From Clostridium jeddahitimonense (GTDB taxonomy: Bacteria > Bacillota > Clostridia > Clostridiales > Clostridiaceae): a DNA stretch of 64,000 nt. This document shows, in pieces, positions 1-8,608 of the stretch. The stretch lies in NCBI GenBank assembly GCA_000753455.2, contig LM994670.1, positions 3,162,507 through 3,226,506 of the forward strand. The letters are read 5' to 3'. Numbering within the stretch: position 1 is the first letter of the stretch; every line of letters begins with the position of its first letter. Under the pieces are notes generated by a model. It searched no databases, was not told the DNA's origin, and saw only the letters and a program-made list of their open reading frames with translations. The position numbers and the translations under genes were made by a program.

Positions 1-53
1 AATAATTATAAGAAAATTCATACAGAAATCTGATTTAGTTACACAACTCTCTT

Positions 54-695
54 CTAATACATCTTTCCTATCTTAATACTATTTACTTTTTCTTTTAATC
101 TCTTTGTAGCCTCTTTAATATCTTTAGCCTTCATAATTGCAGATACTACAGCTATTCCACTAATTTTACTTCCTATCAGGACATCACAATTATTCTCATT
201 TAATCCACCAATAGCTACAACAGGTATATCTACTACTTCACATATATTGCTTAATGTTGAAACTTCTGTTATTACTGTTGTAACTTTTGTAGTCGTTGGA
301 TAAATAGCACCTACTCCTAAGTAATCAGCACCCTCACTTACAGCTTCTTTAGCCTGTTCAATAGTTTTAGTGGTAGCTCCAACTATCTTATTTTCTCCTA
401 ATAGCTTTCTTGCATATCTAACATTTATATCACTTTGACCAACATGAACTCCTGCTGCATCTATAGCCATTGCTATATCTATTCTATCATCTATTATCAA
501 AGGAATATTATATTTGTCGGTTATTTCTTTAACCTTCATTGCTAAGTTAAGATATTCCCTTCCATACCTTTCTTTTTCTCTTAGCTGCACTAATGTAACT
601 CCAGCAGCACAAGCTTCTTCTACTCTTCTTAAAAAGTCTCTTTCATCTAGGCCTGTACTATCGGTTACTAAATATAAACTACAATCAAAATTCAT
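54..695 (-). CDS. thiE: Thiamine-phosphate synthase
   Basis: ThiE joins HMP-pyrophosphate to hydroxyethylthiazole phosphate to give thiamine monophosphate in the cytoplasm. The 213-residue product has the usual family length and a TIM-barrel pattern: LVTDS near the N-terminus, the pyrophosphate-binding QLREK motif near residue 37, VGQSD in the middle, GVGAIYPTTTK for the phosphate loop, and AIGGL near residue 163. It is the last gene of the thiW-thiM-thiE operon and its start overlaps the end of thiM by 11 bases, so translation is probably coupled. Control should come from the TPP riboswitch upstream of thiW. No thiD is present here, so HMP-PP must be supplied from elsewhere. The assignment is secure. 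Confidence 0.95.
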   Translation of the reverse strand: MNFDCSLYLVTDSTGLDERDFLRRVEEACAAGVTLVQLREKERYGREYLNLAMKVKEITDKYNIPLIIDDRIDIAMAIDAAGVHVGQSDINVRYARKLLGENKIVGATTKTIEQAKEAVSEGADYLGVGAIYPTTTKVTTVITEVSTLSNICEVVDIPVVAIGGLNENNCDVLIGSKISGIAVVSAIMKAKDIKEATKRLKEKVNSIKIGKMY

Positions 696-1530
696 CTTTA
701 CCCACCATTCTTATCTTTATATTTTCTAAAATCTCTTCTACTTTAATAGTTGAAATATTATCTAATAATTCTATTTTAAAAGAGCCTGTTCCTCTAGCAT
801 TTCTAGAAAACTCTCCACTAACACCCATTATTACAGTTCCTAGAATAGAACCATTAATAATATCCTTAGTGCTTATACAGGTAGCAATTAATACATTTAA
901 CATGCATCCTGTTCCCGTTATTTTAGAAAGCTCTTCACATCCATTTTCAATTATGTAAGTTTCATTTCCATCACTTACAATATCTATAGCTCCTGATGCA
1001 ACTACAACTGAATTTGTTTTTATTGCAAGCTCTCTTACTATATCAATATTGTTTTTAATAGTATCTTCAGTTGTAACATCTTCCTCACTTACATCAACGC
1101 CTTTTGATCTTGTATTAAGACCATAGATTGCCTTTATTTCAGACATATTTCCTTTAATAACACTTGGTTTACACCTATCTATAAATTCTAGTGCAAATCC
1201 TAGCCTTAATTTACTACAACTAACACCTACAATATCAATAATTGAAGGTATACCTTCTTCTCTAGCTCTTATTCCAGAAATCATAATTGACTTCATTCTA
1301 TTATCACTTATATTCCCAAGATTCACAGCTAATGATTTAGCTGAAGCTGTAATACCAGAAACTTCATCACAATGTTCAGCCATAATAGGTTTACCACCTA
1401 CAGCTAAAACAACATTTGCACAATCATTAATTGTTATATGATTAGTTATGCAGTGTATCAGAGGCTTTTCTTGTATAACACTATTTTTTATTTCTATTAA
1501 CTTACTTAATACAAACTTTTTTTCTATCAT
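685..1530 (-). CDS. thiM: Hydroxyethylthiazole kinase
   Basis: ThiM phosphorylates salvaged 4-methyl-5-hydroxyethylthiazole, feeding the thiazole half of thiamine to ThiE. The protein has the ribokinase-like ThiM signature: CITNHITINDCANVVLAVG near the N-terminus, GKPIMAEHCDEV after it, and the catalytic KITGTGCM segment near residue 205 containing the family's active-site cysteine. I place the start at the ATG at 1530. An in-frame GTG at 1539 is also possible, but the AGG upstream is too close to serve it. The gene overlaps the end of thiW by about 29 bases and thiE by 11, indicating one salvage operon under the TPP riboswitch. Confidence 0.93.
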   Translation of the reverse strand: MIEKKFVLSKLIEIKNSVIQEKPLIHCITNHITINDCANVVLAVGGKPIMAEHCDEVSGITASAKSLAVNLGNISDNRMKSIMISGIRAREEGIPSIIDIVGVSCSKLRLGFALEFIDRCKPSVIKGNMSEIKAIYGLNTRSKGVDVSEEDVTTEDTIKNNIDIVRELAIKTNSVVVASGAIDIVSDGNETYIIENGCEELSKITGTGCMLNVLIATCISTKDIINGSILGTVIMGVSGEFSRNARGTGSFKIELLDNISTIKVEEILENIKIRMVGKDEF

Positions 1531-2044
1531 ATATTCCACAACCTAATCTGTCTTGAATTTTAACAAGCATTCCTGTCTTTCTTAGTGCTATTAAGAAAAT
1601 ATATGCCATACCTCCACCTAAAATAGTTGCACTAACAAACATTGGAACATAGAAAAATGCTGTTAATCCTTCTTTTCCAACTAAGAAAGTCATTACAGGA
1701 TATGAAACTATAGCCCCAATAATTCCAGTACCAAAAATTTCTCCTAATACAGCAAATATAATTTTCCCATTAGACATTCTGTAGAATACGCCTGATAAAA
1801 ATGCTCCAAACACCGCTCCAGTTAATGCTAGTGGAGGTATTCCCATAAACATCATTCTAATAACGCCTATTAATGTTGCACATAAAAGTGAATACCATGG
1901 TCCCATAAATACAGCACATACAACATTTATTAAATGAGCTGTTGGACACATTCCCTCAATCCTTAAAATTGGAGATATTACTACTCCTATTGCTACCATA
2001 ATTGATAAGAATACAGTTCTTAATACTTTTGAATTATTTCTCAT
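1502..2044 (-). CDS. thiW: ECF transporter S component ThiW
   Basis: This is a predicted membrane substrate-binding (S) component of an energy-coupling-factor transporter for a thiamine precursor, most likely the thiazole moiety. About five or six hydrophobic segments are visible, starting at VFLSIMVAIGVVISPILRI, followed by the family-typical GMCPTAHLINVVCAVFMGPWY. The reading frame stays open upstream to 2104, but the ATG at 2044 follows AAAAGGAG at good spacing, giving about 180 residues, which fits the family. The shared ECF energising module (EcfA/A'/T) is not in this window. It is the first gene of the thiW-thiM-thiE operon, and its place before thiM supports thiazole uptake. Confidence 0.88.
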   Translation of the reverse strand: MRNNSKVLRTVFLSIMVAIGVVISPILRIEGMCPTAHLINVVCAVFMGPWYSLLCATLIGVIRMMFMGIPPLALTGAVFGAFLSGVFYRMSNGKIIFAVLGEIFGTGIIGAIVSYPVMTFLVGKEGLTAFFYVPMFVSATILGGGMAYIFLIALRKTGMLVKIQDRLGCGIYDRKKVCIK

Positions 2045-2180
2045 CTTAACTTCTCCTTTTAACATTGTTATTTTAAGCTTTTGCTTAATTACTAATAAAA
2101 TCAAGACTTGTCCTTCCTTAAAATAAATATTGCTAAAAGAATAATTTCTAACAAATAAATAGCATGTAAAAGAAAGGACA

Positions 2181-2320
2181 TAATCCCCTTTTTAATCGGT
2201 CGTAGCTAAAATTTGCTACCTCTCATCTCGAAACACGAGCTCCCTCGCTATTTATTTGTTCTGCCTAAACAACCTCAGGGCGCTCCCCCTCAAGTTGCAA
2301 AGAAAATTCTTTATAGGCTA
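2181..2320. repeat. GC-richer imperfect palindromic segment of unknown nature
   Basis: Between the TPP-riboswitch terminator and thiW lies about 140 bases clearly richer in G and C than the surroundings. It contains several small inverted repeats: GTAGC/GCTAC near 2202-2219, CTCG/CGAG near 2227-2239, and AGGG/CCCT near 2277-2291. It encodes nothing convincing on either strand. It resembles a dispersed palindromic repeat or miniature mobile element dropped into the leader, but no second copy is evident in this window, so the call is tentative. Confidence 0.35.
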
Positions 2321-2339
2321 AATTATAGTTATAGTTATA

Positions 2340-2374
2340 AAACAAAAAGCTTTCTCACAAAAGTAAGAAAGCTT
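2340..2374 (-). terminator. Riboswitch-controlled terminator of the thi operon
   Basis: On the minus strand a 12-base-pair stem (AAGCTTTCTTAC paired with GTGAGAAAGCTT, one U-G wobble) is followed by a T-rich run. It lies about 40 bases downstream of the TPP aptamer and ahead of thiW, the expected position for ligand-dependent premature termination. Confidence 0.8.
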
Positions 2375-2410
2375 ATAACTAATCCAATTAATATCATTTA
2401 TATTAACTAA

Positions 2411-2508
2411 AAGCTTCCCTTCGTAAGAATTACCTTAATCAGGTTATTAGGGTCTTTAAGTTATGGCTCTTTTCTCAGCTATCCAAATTATAGCTCCCCT
2501 AGCTCTGT
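2411..2508 (-). promoter_or_regulatory. TPP riboswitch (THI box)
   Basis: Read on the minus strand this leader has the conserved TPP aptamer pieces in order: GGGGAGCT, GCTGAGA (the pyrimidine-sensing arm), GACCC, ACCTGAT, GGTAAT and CGAAGGGAA. The order and spacing match the thi-box consensus. With the terminator at 2340-2374 it should switch off thiW-thiM-thiE when thiamine pyrophosphate is plentiful. Confidence 0.95.
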
Positions 2509-2704
2509 ATTATTTTGTTAAATTTATATTATCATCTATCAGTTAATTGGTCAATATATTCCATATTATCATTCTAAACTTATTAATCTTTTGTTCACTA
2601 TTATTTAATTTTACATAACCTTTTAACCATGATAGAATATCATTACTTAAATTCTTATTTCAAATAATTTGACATTCTTAATATTTGCAGCAAAGGAGAT
2701 TAAA

Positions 2705-3661
2705 ATGAGTAAAAAAAAGATTTTTGGAGTAGCTTCAGGTATTCTTATATCTGTAATATTAGTATCATTAGGTTTTATAGGAAACTACTTTTATAACCTA
2801 GCTTTAAATCCTGATACCCCTAAAGATATAATATTTGGAACTCCTGAAGAACAAGAAGCAACAAGTGGCCAAGTATTAGAAGGCGATATTGATTGGTTGT
2901 TAAATACCTCTAACTATACGGATGAATATATAACTTCTTCAGATAATTTAAATCTTCATAGTTATCAAGTAAAAAATGAAAATGAATCAAATAAATGGGT
3001 TATAGCAGTTCATGGTTATACAAGTGAAGGTTTAAGAATGAGTTCATATGCTAAAAACTATTACGATATGGGATACAATGTTTTAATTCCTGACTTAAGA
3101 GGTCATGGTTCAAGTGAAGGTGATTATATTGGAATGGGCTGGGATGATAGATTAGATATTATCTCCTGGATAAACTATATATTACAAAGTAATAAAGATG
3201 CTGAAATAGTATTGCATGGAGTTTCTATGGGAGCTGCAACAGTAGCTATGACTTCTGGTGAAGAACTACCTATTAATGTAAAGGCAATAATTGCTGACTG
3301 TGGATACACGTCAGTTTGGGAGCAATTCTCTTATCAATTAGATACTTTATTCTCATTACCAAAGTTCCCAATTCTTAATGTTTCTTCTTTAGTAGGGCAA
3401 ATAAGAGCAGGTTATTCTATAAAAGATGCTTCTGCTATAGAACAAGTAAAAAAATCCAAAACTCCAATATTATATATTCATGGAGACCAAGATGATTTTG
3501 TTCCTTATTTTATGATGGAAGAGCTTTATAATGCTACTAGTTCTGCAAAGGAAATGTTAACAATTAAAGATGCTGGACATGCTAAAGCTTCTGAAATTGA
3601 TCCGGAAACTTATTGGACAACAATTTATAATTTTACAAATAAGTATATAAAAAATAATTAA
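2705..3661 (+). CDS. Membrane-anchored alpha/beta hydrolase
   Basis: A serine hydrolase of the alpha/beta fold with an N-terminal signal anchor (hydrophobic stretch at about residues 8-28), so the catalytic domain probably faces outside. The start is the ATG at 2705 behind AAAGGAG; the frame upstream lacks a ribosome-binding site. VHGYTSEG forms the oxyanion strand, the nucleophile is Ser174 in GVSMG, the acid is in HGDQDDFVP and the histidine in DAGHAKA, so the triad is complete. The resemblance is to the YqkD-like family of Firmicute hydrolases. The substrate cannot be read from sequence. It is monocistronic and divergent from the thi operon, ending at a strong bidirectional terminator. Confidence 0.85.
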   Translation: MSKKKIFGVASGILISVILVSLGFIGNYFYNLALNPDTPKDIIFGTPEEQEATSGQVLEGDIDWLLNTSNYTDEYITSSDNLNLHSYQVKNENESNKWVIAVHGYTSEGLRMSSYAKNYYDMGYNVLIPDLRGHGSSEGDYIGMGWDDRLDIISWINYILQSNKDAEIVLHGVSMGAATVAMTSGEELPINVKAIIADCGYTSVWEQFSYQLDTLFSLPKFPILNVSSLVGQIRAGYSIKDASAIEQVKKSKTPILYIHGDQDDFVPYFMMEELYNATSSAKEMLTIKDAGHAKASEIDPETYWTTIYNFTNKYIKNN

Positions 3662-3672
3662 AAAATTTTATA

Positions 3673-3726
3673 AAAAAGAACCAAGTTATGTATATATTTT
3701 CTAATTATACTAACTTGGTTCTTTTT
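3673..3726. terminator. Bidirectional terminator
   Basis: A perfect 16-base-pair stem (AAAAAGAACCAAGTTA with its complement) has A/T tracts on both sides, so it can end both the hydrolase gene and the convergent dus gene. Confidence 0.85.
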
Positions 3727-3728
3727 AC

Positions 3729-4688
3729 TTAATCCCTAAAAAATCCGGATCCCTTTATTATATCTTGCTCTGCAAATAAGCTTTCAACTGCATGATTATA
3801 ATCCGTTACCTTTTGAGCCTTTTTAATCTTCTTAGCATATTTTTTATTATCTGAGAACATATAAATCATGTAACCCCATACTTCTTTCATTCTATACATG
3901 GCATTCTTATCTTCTTGGAATACCTCTCTATAAGTATTGAATACTTCATCATGAAAATCTTTTAATATCTTTTTATCAACACCAGGCATTCCCTTTATTT
4001 CATTAACTAATCCTGGATTTGCTAATACTCCTCTTCCAATCATTATATTGTCTACTTCTGGAAATGCTTTCACAAAATTATTATAATCTCCAACTTTAAA
4101 AATATCCCCATTATAACATATAGGAGCCTTACTTACCTCAACTCCATGTTTGAAGATTTCAAAATTGGGTTTATTTCCATAAAAATCATCCCTAGTTCTA
4201 GCATGTACTATAAGTTCTTCTAACGGATACTTATTATAAATATTTATAATATCATAGAATTCATCTGGTGAATTCTTACCAAGCCTAGTTTTTATGGAAA
4301 TTTTCATATCATCAATCTTATATATTTCATCTAAAAATCTATCTAGTTCATCCTTTAATGCTAAAAATCCTGAACCCCTATTTTTCCCTACAACTGTACC
4401 TGCAGGACAACCTAAATTCAAATTAATTTCATCATATCCTAATTGTTGTAGCTTTCTAGCTGTAGTAATAAATCCTTCTGCGTCATTAGTAAGTATTTGA
4501 GGCACTATATTTAATCCTTTATTATTTTCCGGCAAAAGATCTCTTAACTCCTTTGTCTTTAAACTCTTACTATTATTAGGAACTATAAATGGAGTAAAAT
4601 ACTTATCAATATTTCCAAAATACTTTTCGAAAGAGTTTCTATATATATGTACTGTTATACCTTCCATTGGTGCTAAATAAAATTTCAT
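3729..4688 (-). CDS. tRNA-dihydrouridine synthase
   Basis: Dus enzymes reduce uridine to dihydrouridine in tRNA using FMN and NADPH. The protein begins with the FMN-binding LAPMEGIT, carries the catalytic cysteine at residue 94 in NLGCPAG, the basic KNRGSGFL loop after it, KTRLG and HARTR in the barrel, and MIGRGVLANPG for the phosphate site. At 319 residues it is of normal length. The ATG follows AGGAG at proper spacing. It sits alone between convergent terminators. Which uridine position it modifies cannot be told, so I give no specific symbol. Confidence 0.92.
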   Translation of the reverse strand: MKFYLAPMEGITVHIYRNSFEKYFGNIDKYFTPFIVPNNSKSLKTKELRDLLPENNKGLNIVPQILTNDAEGFITTARKLQQLGYDEINLNLGCPAGTVVGKNRGSGFLALKDELDRFLDEIYKIDDMKISIKTRLGKNSPDEFYDIINIYNKYPLEELIVHARTRDDFYGNKPNFEIFKHGVEVSKAPICYNGDIFKVGDYNNFVKAFPEVDNIMIGRGVLANPGLVNEIKGMPGVDKKILKDFHDEVFNTYREVFQEDKNAMYRMKEVWGYMIYMFSDNKKYAKKIKKAQKVTDYNHAVESLFAEQDIIKGSGFFRD

Positions 4689-4792
4689 CTGGTTGCTCCT
4701 TTAAATAAACATTCTCTGCAATATTATATCAGCCTTATTTTTTCTTATCTACTTATATTATTTGTCAATCTTCTATGAGTTAAGCCTATTAC

Positions 4793-4831
4793 AAAAAAAC
4801 TACATCAAAATTGCTTTAACTTTGATGTAGT
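4793..4831 (-). terminator. Terminator of the MATE gene
   Basis: An 11-base-pair stem (ACTACATCAAA and complement) is followed on the minus strand by seven T residues, just after the MATE stop codon. Confidence 0.8.
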
Positions 4832-4841
4832 CCGTTTTTAT

Positions 4842-6224
4842 TTATGCAACTTTTACTTCTTCAATTAATTCATCTTCTTTAATTTTTGAATATCTTCTAA
4901 CTTCATTAAATAAAACTACTCCTGTTACAACAGATGCTATAACATCCGCAATAGGTTGTGCAAACCAAGCACCATTTACTCCAAAAAATCTAGGCAATAT
5001 TGCAATTAAAGGTATTAATATTATTACTTGTCTTAATAAACTTAATAACATAGACATCTTTGCTTTTCCTGTTGACTGTATATAGTAAGTTCCTACTATT
5101 GATATTCCTATTACAGGCATTGCAAGAGTGTATTTTCTTAATCCATTTATTGTTAATCCCATCAATTCAGGATCTTTGTTAAATACTCCAACTAACATTT
5201 CTGGTGTAAATTGAGTTAATAAGTATCGTGCTATGAATACAATCGTAGCAGCAATTAAACTTATTTTTAATGTCTTTTTAGCTCTGTCATATCTCTTAGC
5301 TCCATAGTTGTATCCAACTATTGGTTGCATAGCTTGTACAAATCCAAAGGCAGGCATTACAAACATCATGCTTATTGAATTTACAGTTGCCATAGCTCCT
5401 ATTGCTAAGTCCCCACCATATGTTTTTAATGAGAAATTATATATAAGTTGAACTATACTAGTTGCTAATTGCATTGCAAAAGGGGATACTCCAATTATTA
5501 GTATTCCAGTAACACTAGATTTGTATAATTTTAAGTTTTCTTTTTTAAACTTTACATTAGATTTTCCTCTTAAATAATACATAAGTCCTAATATTGTTGA
5601 AATTGCTTGAGCTATTACAGTTGCAATTGCAGCTCCTTGTATTCCCATATTAAACACAAATATAAATACTGCATCTAAAATTATATTAGTAATACATCCT
5701 ACTGACATAATAACAGCTGAAAGCTTCGGATTACCATCTCCTCTTACTATGTTACCAAATATACTTGAGAACATATTGAATATTGTACCTGCTAAAATTA
5801 CAATCATATAATCTTTTGCATATACAATAGTATTTTCACTTGCTCCAAACATAGTTAATATGTTATTTAAAAATAGTAATCCAAATACTGTAATTACAAT
5901 ACTTAATATTATTGTTAATGTAAAAGAATTACCTATAATCTTTTCTGCATCATCTCTTTTTCCTTCACCTAATTTTATTGATACTTTTGTTGTAGCACCA
6001 ACTCCTATAAGTGTACCAAAAGCAACTAGTATAGTCATTATTGGTAATGTTACGCCAAGTCCTGTTATAGCCATTGGCCCAACCCCTGGTATATTACCTA
6101 TAAACATTCTGTCAACTACGTTATAAAGAGCATTTACCATCATACCAATAATAGCTGGTATTGAATACTTTATTAATAATTTACCTATAGACTCTGTTCC
6201 TAATATATCATTTTCCTTAGACAT
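4842..6224 (-). CDS. MATE family efflux transporter
   Basis: A cation-coupled multidrug or metabolite exporter of the MATE/DinF type with twelve predicted membrane segments in two six-helix halves across 460 residues. The opening LLIKYSIPAIIGMMVNALYNVVDRMFIG is the family signature, and the pseudo-repeat starts near residue 235 (GVSPFAMQLATSIVQLIYN). The start codon follows GAGGAGGAG. It is a single gene with its own terminator; upstream to 6432 there is only AT-rich sequence. Substrate unknown; the architecture matches the many clostridial MATE proteins annotated only by family. Confidence 0.9.
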   Translation of the reverse strand: MSKENDILGTESIGKLLIKYSIPAIIGMMVNALYNVVDRMFIGNIPGVGPMAITGLGVTLPIMTILVAFGTLIGVGATTKVSIKLGEGKRDDAEKIIGNSFTLTIILSIVITVFGLLFLNNILTMFGASENTIVYAKDYMIVILAGTIFNMFSSIFGNIVRGDGNPKLSAVIMSVGCITNIILDAVFIFVFNMGIQGAAIATVIAQAISTILGLMYYLRGKSNVKFKKENLKLYKSSVTGILIIGVSPFAMQLATSIVQLIYNFSLKTYGGDLAIGAMATVNSISMMFVMPAFGFVQAMQPIVGYNYGAKRYDRAKKTLKISLIAATIVFIARYLLTQFTPEMLVGVFNKDPELMGLTINGLRKYTLAMPVIGISIVGTYYIQSTGKAKMSMLLSLLRQVIILIPLIAILPRFFGVNGAWFAQPIADVIASVVTGVVLFNEVRRYSKIKEDELIEEVKVA

Positions 6225-6431
6225 ACTTCTCCTCCTCTTTTGTTTATCTATGTTACTATATACTTTTTCAAGTAATTTTTTTACGTTATTTTTGTTATTT
6301 CCTTATAACCTTTCAACTTGTCAGTAATTATCTTTTTTTACAACTATACTAATATATCATCAGAATGTTGAGTCTGCAACAAAATCCTTATTAAATCTTT
6401 TCTTAAATTTAATTGTAAGTTTCTAGAAACA

Positions 6432-6482
6432 AAAAACCTAAAACAAATTATAGATAATATCTATTATTTGCTTTAGGTTTTT
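6432..6482 (-). terminator. Terminator downstream of the YwaF-like gene
   Basis: A stem of AAAAACCTA with its complement, extended by partial pairing inside, has A/T tracts on both sides and lies 50 bases after the YwaF-like stop. The remaining intergenic sequence up to the MATE gene shows no further structure that I recognise. Confidence 0.75.
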
Positions 6483-6531
6483 CAGTTATATAATATTCAT
6501 TACTTTATTATCATAGATTTTACTTTTTATT

Positions 6532-7332
6532 CTAATTAACTAAGCTTACTACTTCTTCATCATACTCAAGCTGTTTGTTTAATTTCGCTCTCCTTATAGC
6601 TTTACTTATATAAGTAGTTGCAAAATATGGTATAAATAAATATACAATAAACACTAAAAATGTATATCCTAATTTGCTATTGTTATATAATGTATGAAGT
6701 AACGGAACAGGAATACTAGAAGGTTCTCTAAGAAACATTAAATTACTTTCAAATACACTATTTAGCGTAATTGCTATTGTTGCAAAAAGTATAAAAAATG
6801 CCGAGTACATTTTATATATACTCATATTTAAATTAATTTCTTTTTTCCAAATATATAATATTCCCATATAAATCATTAAGGTATGGAATAACATACTATA
6901 CATACATAAATAATGCCATACTGGGTACATAGTTAATGCTGTAGAAGGAATTAATAAATATGTTCCACCAGCTACTATAGCCACGCCAGCAATAAAACCT
7001 TCCCCCATTTTCTTATACTTTCCTTTTCCATATCCACTTAGCCATAATGCATATATAAATAAAGAACAATACGACATAGGAAACCATGCATTTATCCATG
7101 TATATCCATAGTGAAAATTAAAATAAATTTTAATTACTTCTAAAGCACTAATAAGTACTGCAAAAACCTTTGTTACCTTAATTATTTGACTATCTGTTAT
7201 CTTTTTAGATTTAAATAGTAGAATACTTAATATAAACATACTTAATAGTAATAGCTGAATATGTCCATTAGTAAACATTCCACAAGGTTCATATAGCTTT
7301 CTTGGCGACCAAAATTGATTCAATAAATACAT
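6532..7332 (-). CDS. YwaF-like (TIGR02206 family) integral membrane protein
   Basis: A 266-residue membrane protein with about seven hydrophobic helices. The start FWSPRKLYEPCGMFTNGHIQLLLL, the NFHYGYTWINAWFPMSYCSLFIY segment and the conserved MYPVWHYLCMYSMLFHTLM region are typical of the YwaF/TMEM164-like family, whose molecular role in bacteria is not established. The ATG follows AGAGG at short spacing. It is a single gene bounded by terminators. No catalytic motif is evident beyond conserved histidines in membrane segments. Confidence 0.75.
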   Translation of the reverse strand: MYLLNQFWSPRKLYEPCGMFTNGHIQLLLLSMFILSILLFKSKKITDSQIIKVTKVFAVLISALEVIKIYFNFHYGYTWINAWFPMSYCSLFIYALWLSGYGKGKYKKMGEGFIAGVAIVAGGTYLLIPSTALTMYPVWHYLCMYSMLFHTLMIYMGILYIWKKEINLNMSIYKMYSAFFILFATIAITLNSVFESNLMFLREPSSIPVPLLHTLYNNSKLGYTFLVFIVYLFIPYFATTYISKAIRRAKLNKQLEYDEEVVSLVN

Positions 7333-7490
7333 TTAACCTCTTCCCACTTTCATAATTACTAACTTTACCCTTTCATATGTGGCAATTATTGTATAGTGAA
7401 AACTTAACACAAACATACTAACTGTTCAAATTACATTTTTGTAAACATTTCTAATACACCTTTAATAATTTATTTATGATTCAAAAAGAA

Positions 7491-7523
7491 AAAAAGTTCT
7501 CCAAAAATATTAGAGAACTTTTT
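7491..7523 (-). terminator. Terminator of the DegV gene
   Basis: An 11-base-pair stem (AAAAAGTTCTC and complement) whose outer part is a T tract on the minus strand, 40 bases past the stop codon. Confidence 0.8.
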
Positions 7524-7562
7524 ATAAAATCTTTTTTAGATAAAAATCTTATATTCAGTTAA

Positions 7563-8414
7563 TTAAGCTCTTGTATAATATGCAATTCCTATACTTCCTG
7601 GGCCTACATGAAGCCCTATAACAGGACCTATAGATTGTATACCTACTTTCCTAGATAGTTTTTCTTCTAAAACTTTAGCTAACTTTAAACCGTCTTCTTC
7701 ACAGTTTATATGATGAACAATAACATCACCTAACCCATTAGCTTTTATATCGACTAATACTTCTTTAACTATTTCATCTATAACTTTTTTTCTGGTTCTA
7801 ACCTTCTTAAATACAGAAGTTTCACCATCTACAACTGTAAGTATAGGTCTTATTTGAAGTATATTTCCGAATAAGGCTGCCGCTCCCCCTATTCTTCCAC
7901 CTTTCTTTAAGTAATCTAAAGTTTCTGGTGTAAATAAAAATCTACTATTATTAAATACATGCTCTGCTGTAGATATTACCTCGTTAATACTTTTTCCTTC
8001 AGCAGAAGCCTTTGCTGCTTCTATAGCAGCAAATCCCATTTGCATACAATTAGTTTTAGAATCAAGTATGCGTATATCAGCATTTGGATATTCTTCTAAT
8101 ATCATTTCCTTCACCATATTTGCAGTAGAATAGGTTCCACTCATTTTTGATGATAAGAATATACCTACTATAGAATCTCCTGCTTCAACTATTCCTTTAA
8201 AAATATCTATCATTTCTTGTGGAATAGGTTGAGATGATTTAGGAACCTCATTTGATTCATCCATTTCTTTATAAAAATATTTGTTATCTATATCAACTTC
8301 TCTTTTGCTTACTCCATTCATAATAACGTTTAAAGAAACTACTTTAATATCATATTTTTCAATATATTCACTTGGAATATACGATGTACTATCTGTTACT
8401 ATTTTAATCCCCAT
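7563..8414 (-). CDS. DegV family fatty-acid-binding protein
   Basis: DegV/FakB-type proteins bind a fatty acid in a deep pocket and present it to the kinase FakA. The 283-residue product starts with the canonical IKIVTDSTSYIP, has SSQPIPQE, the SSKMSGTYSTA lipid-head motif near residue 90, RFLFTPETLDYLKKGGRIGG near residue 155 and a C-terminal HVGPGSIGIAYY. Length and motif order are full. The start follows AAGGAG. FakA is not in this window, and several paralogues are usual in clostridia, so the fatty acid preference is unknown. Confidence 0.9.
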   Translation of the reverse strand: MGIKIVTDSTSYIPSEYIEKYDIKVVSLNVIMNGVSKREVDIDNKYFYKEMDESNEVPKSSQPIPQEMIDIFKGIVEAGDSIVGIFLSSKMSGTYSTANMVKEMILEEYPNADIRILDSKTNCMQMGFAAIEAAKASAEGKSINEVISTAEHVFNNSRFLFTPETLDYLKKGGRIGGAAALFGNILQIRPILTVVDGETSVFKKVRTRKKVIDEIVKEVLVDIKANGLGDVIVHHINCEEDGLKLAKVLEEKLSRKVGIQSIGPVIGLHVGPGSIGIAYYTRA

Positions 8415-8608
8415 ATTCCTTACTCCTTATTATATATTATAGCTCTATTATATCCTAAATAATTATTTTGTTAAACCAAATCTATTACTTACATATTAAT
8501 CTAAGCTATTCTAACTTTTATCTCGAGTAAATAAGATATTCAATAAAAATAGTACAAACCTATTTGTAGTTCTATTTAATAATTTTTCATCAAGTTAATT
8601 ACTGTAAT

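Noticed and set aside
2213..2410. 65-codon frame on the plus strand
   Set aside because: It runs antisense through the riboswitch terminator and the GC-rich segment, has no ribosome-binding site and no plausible composition.
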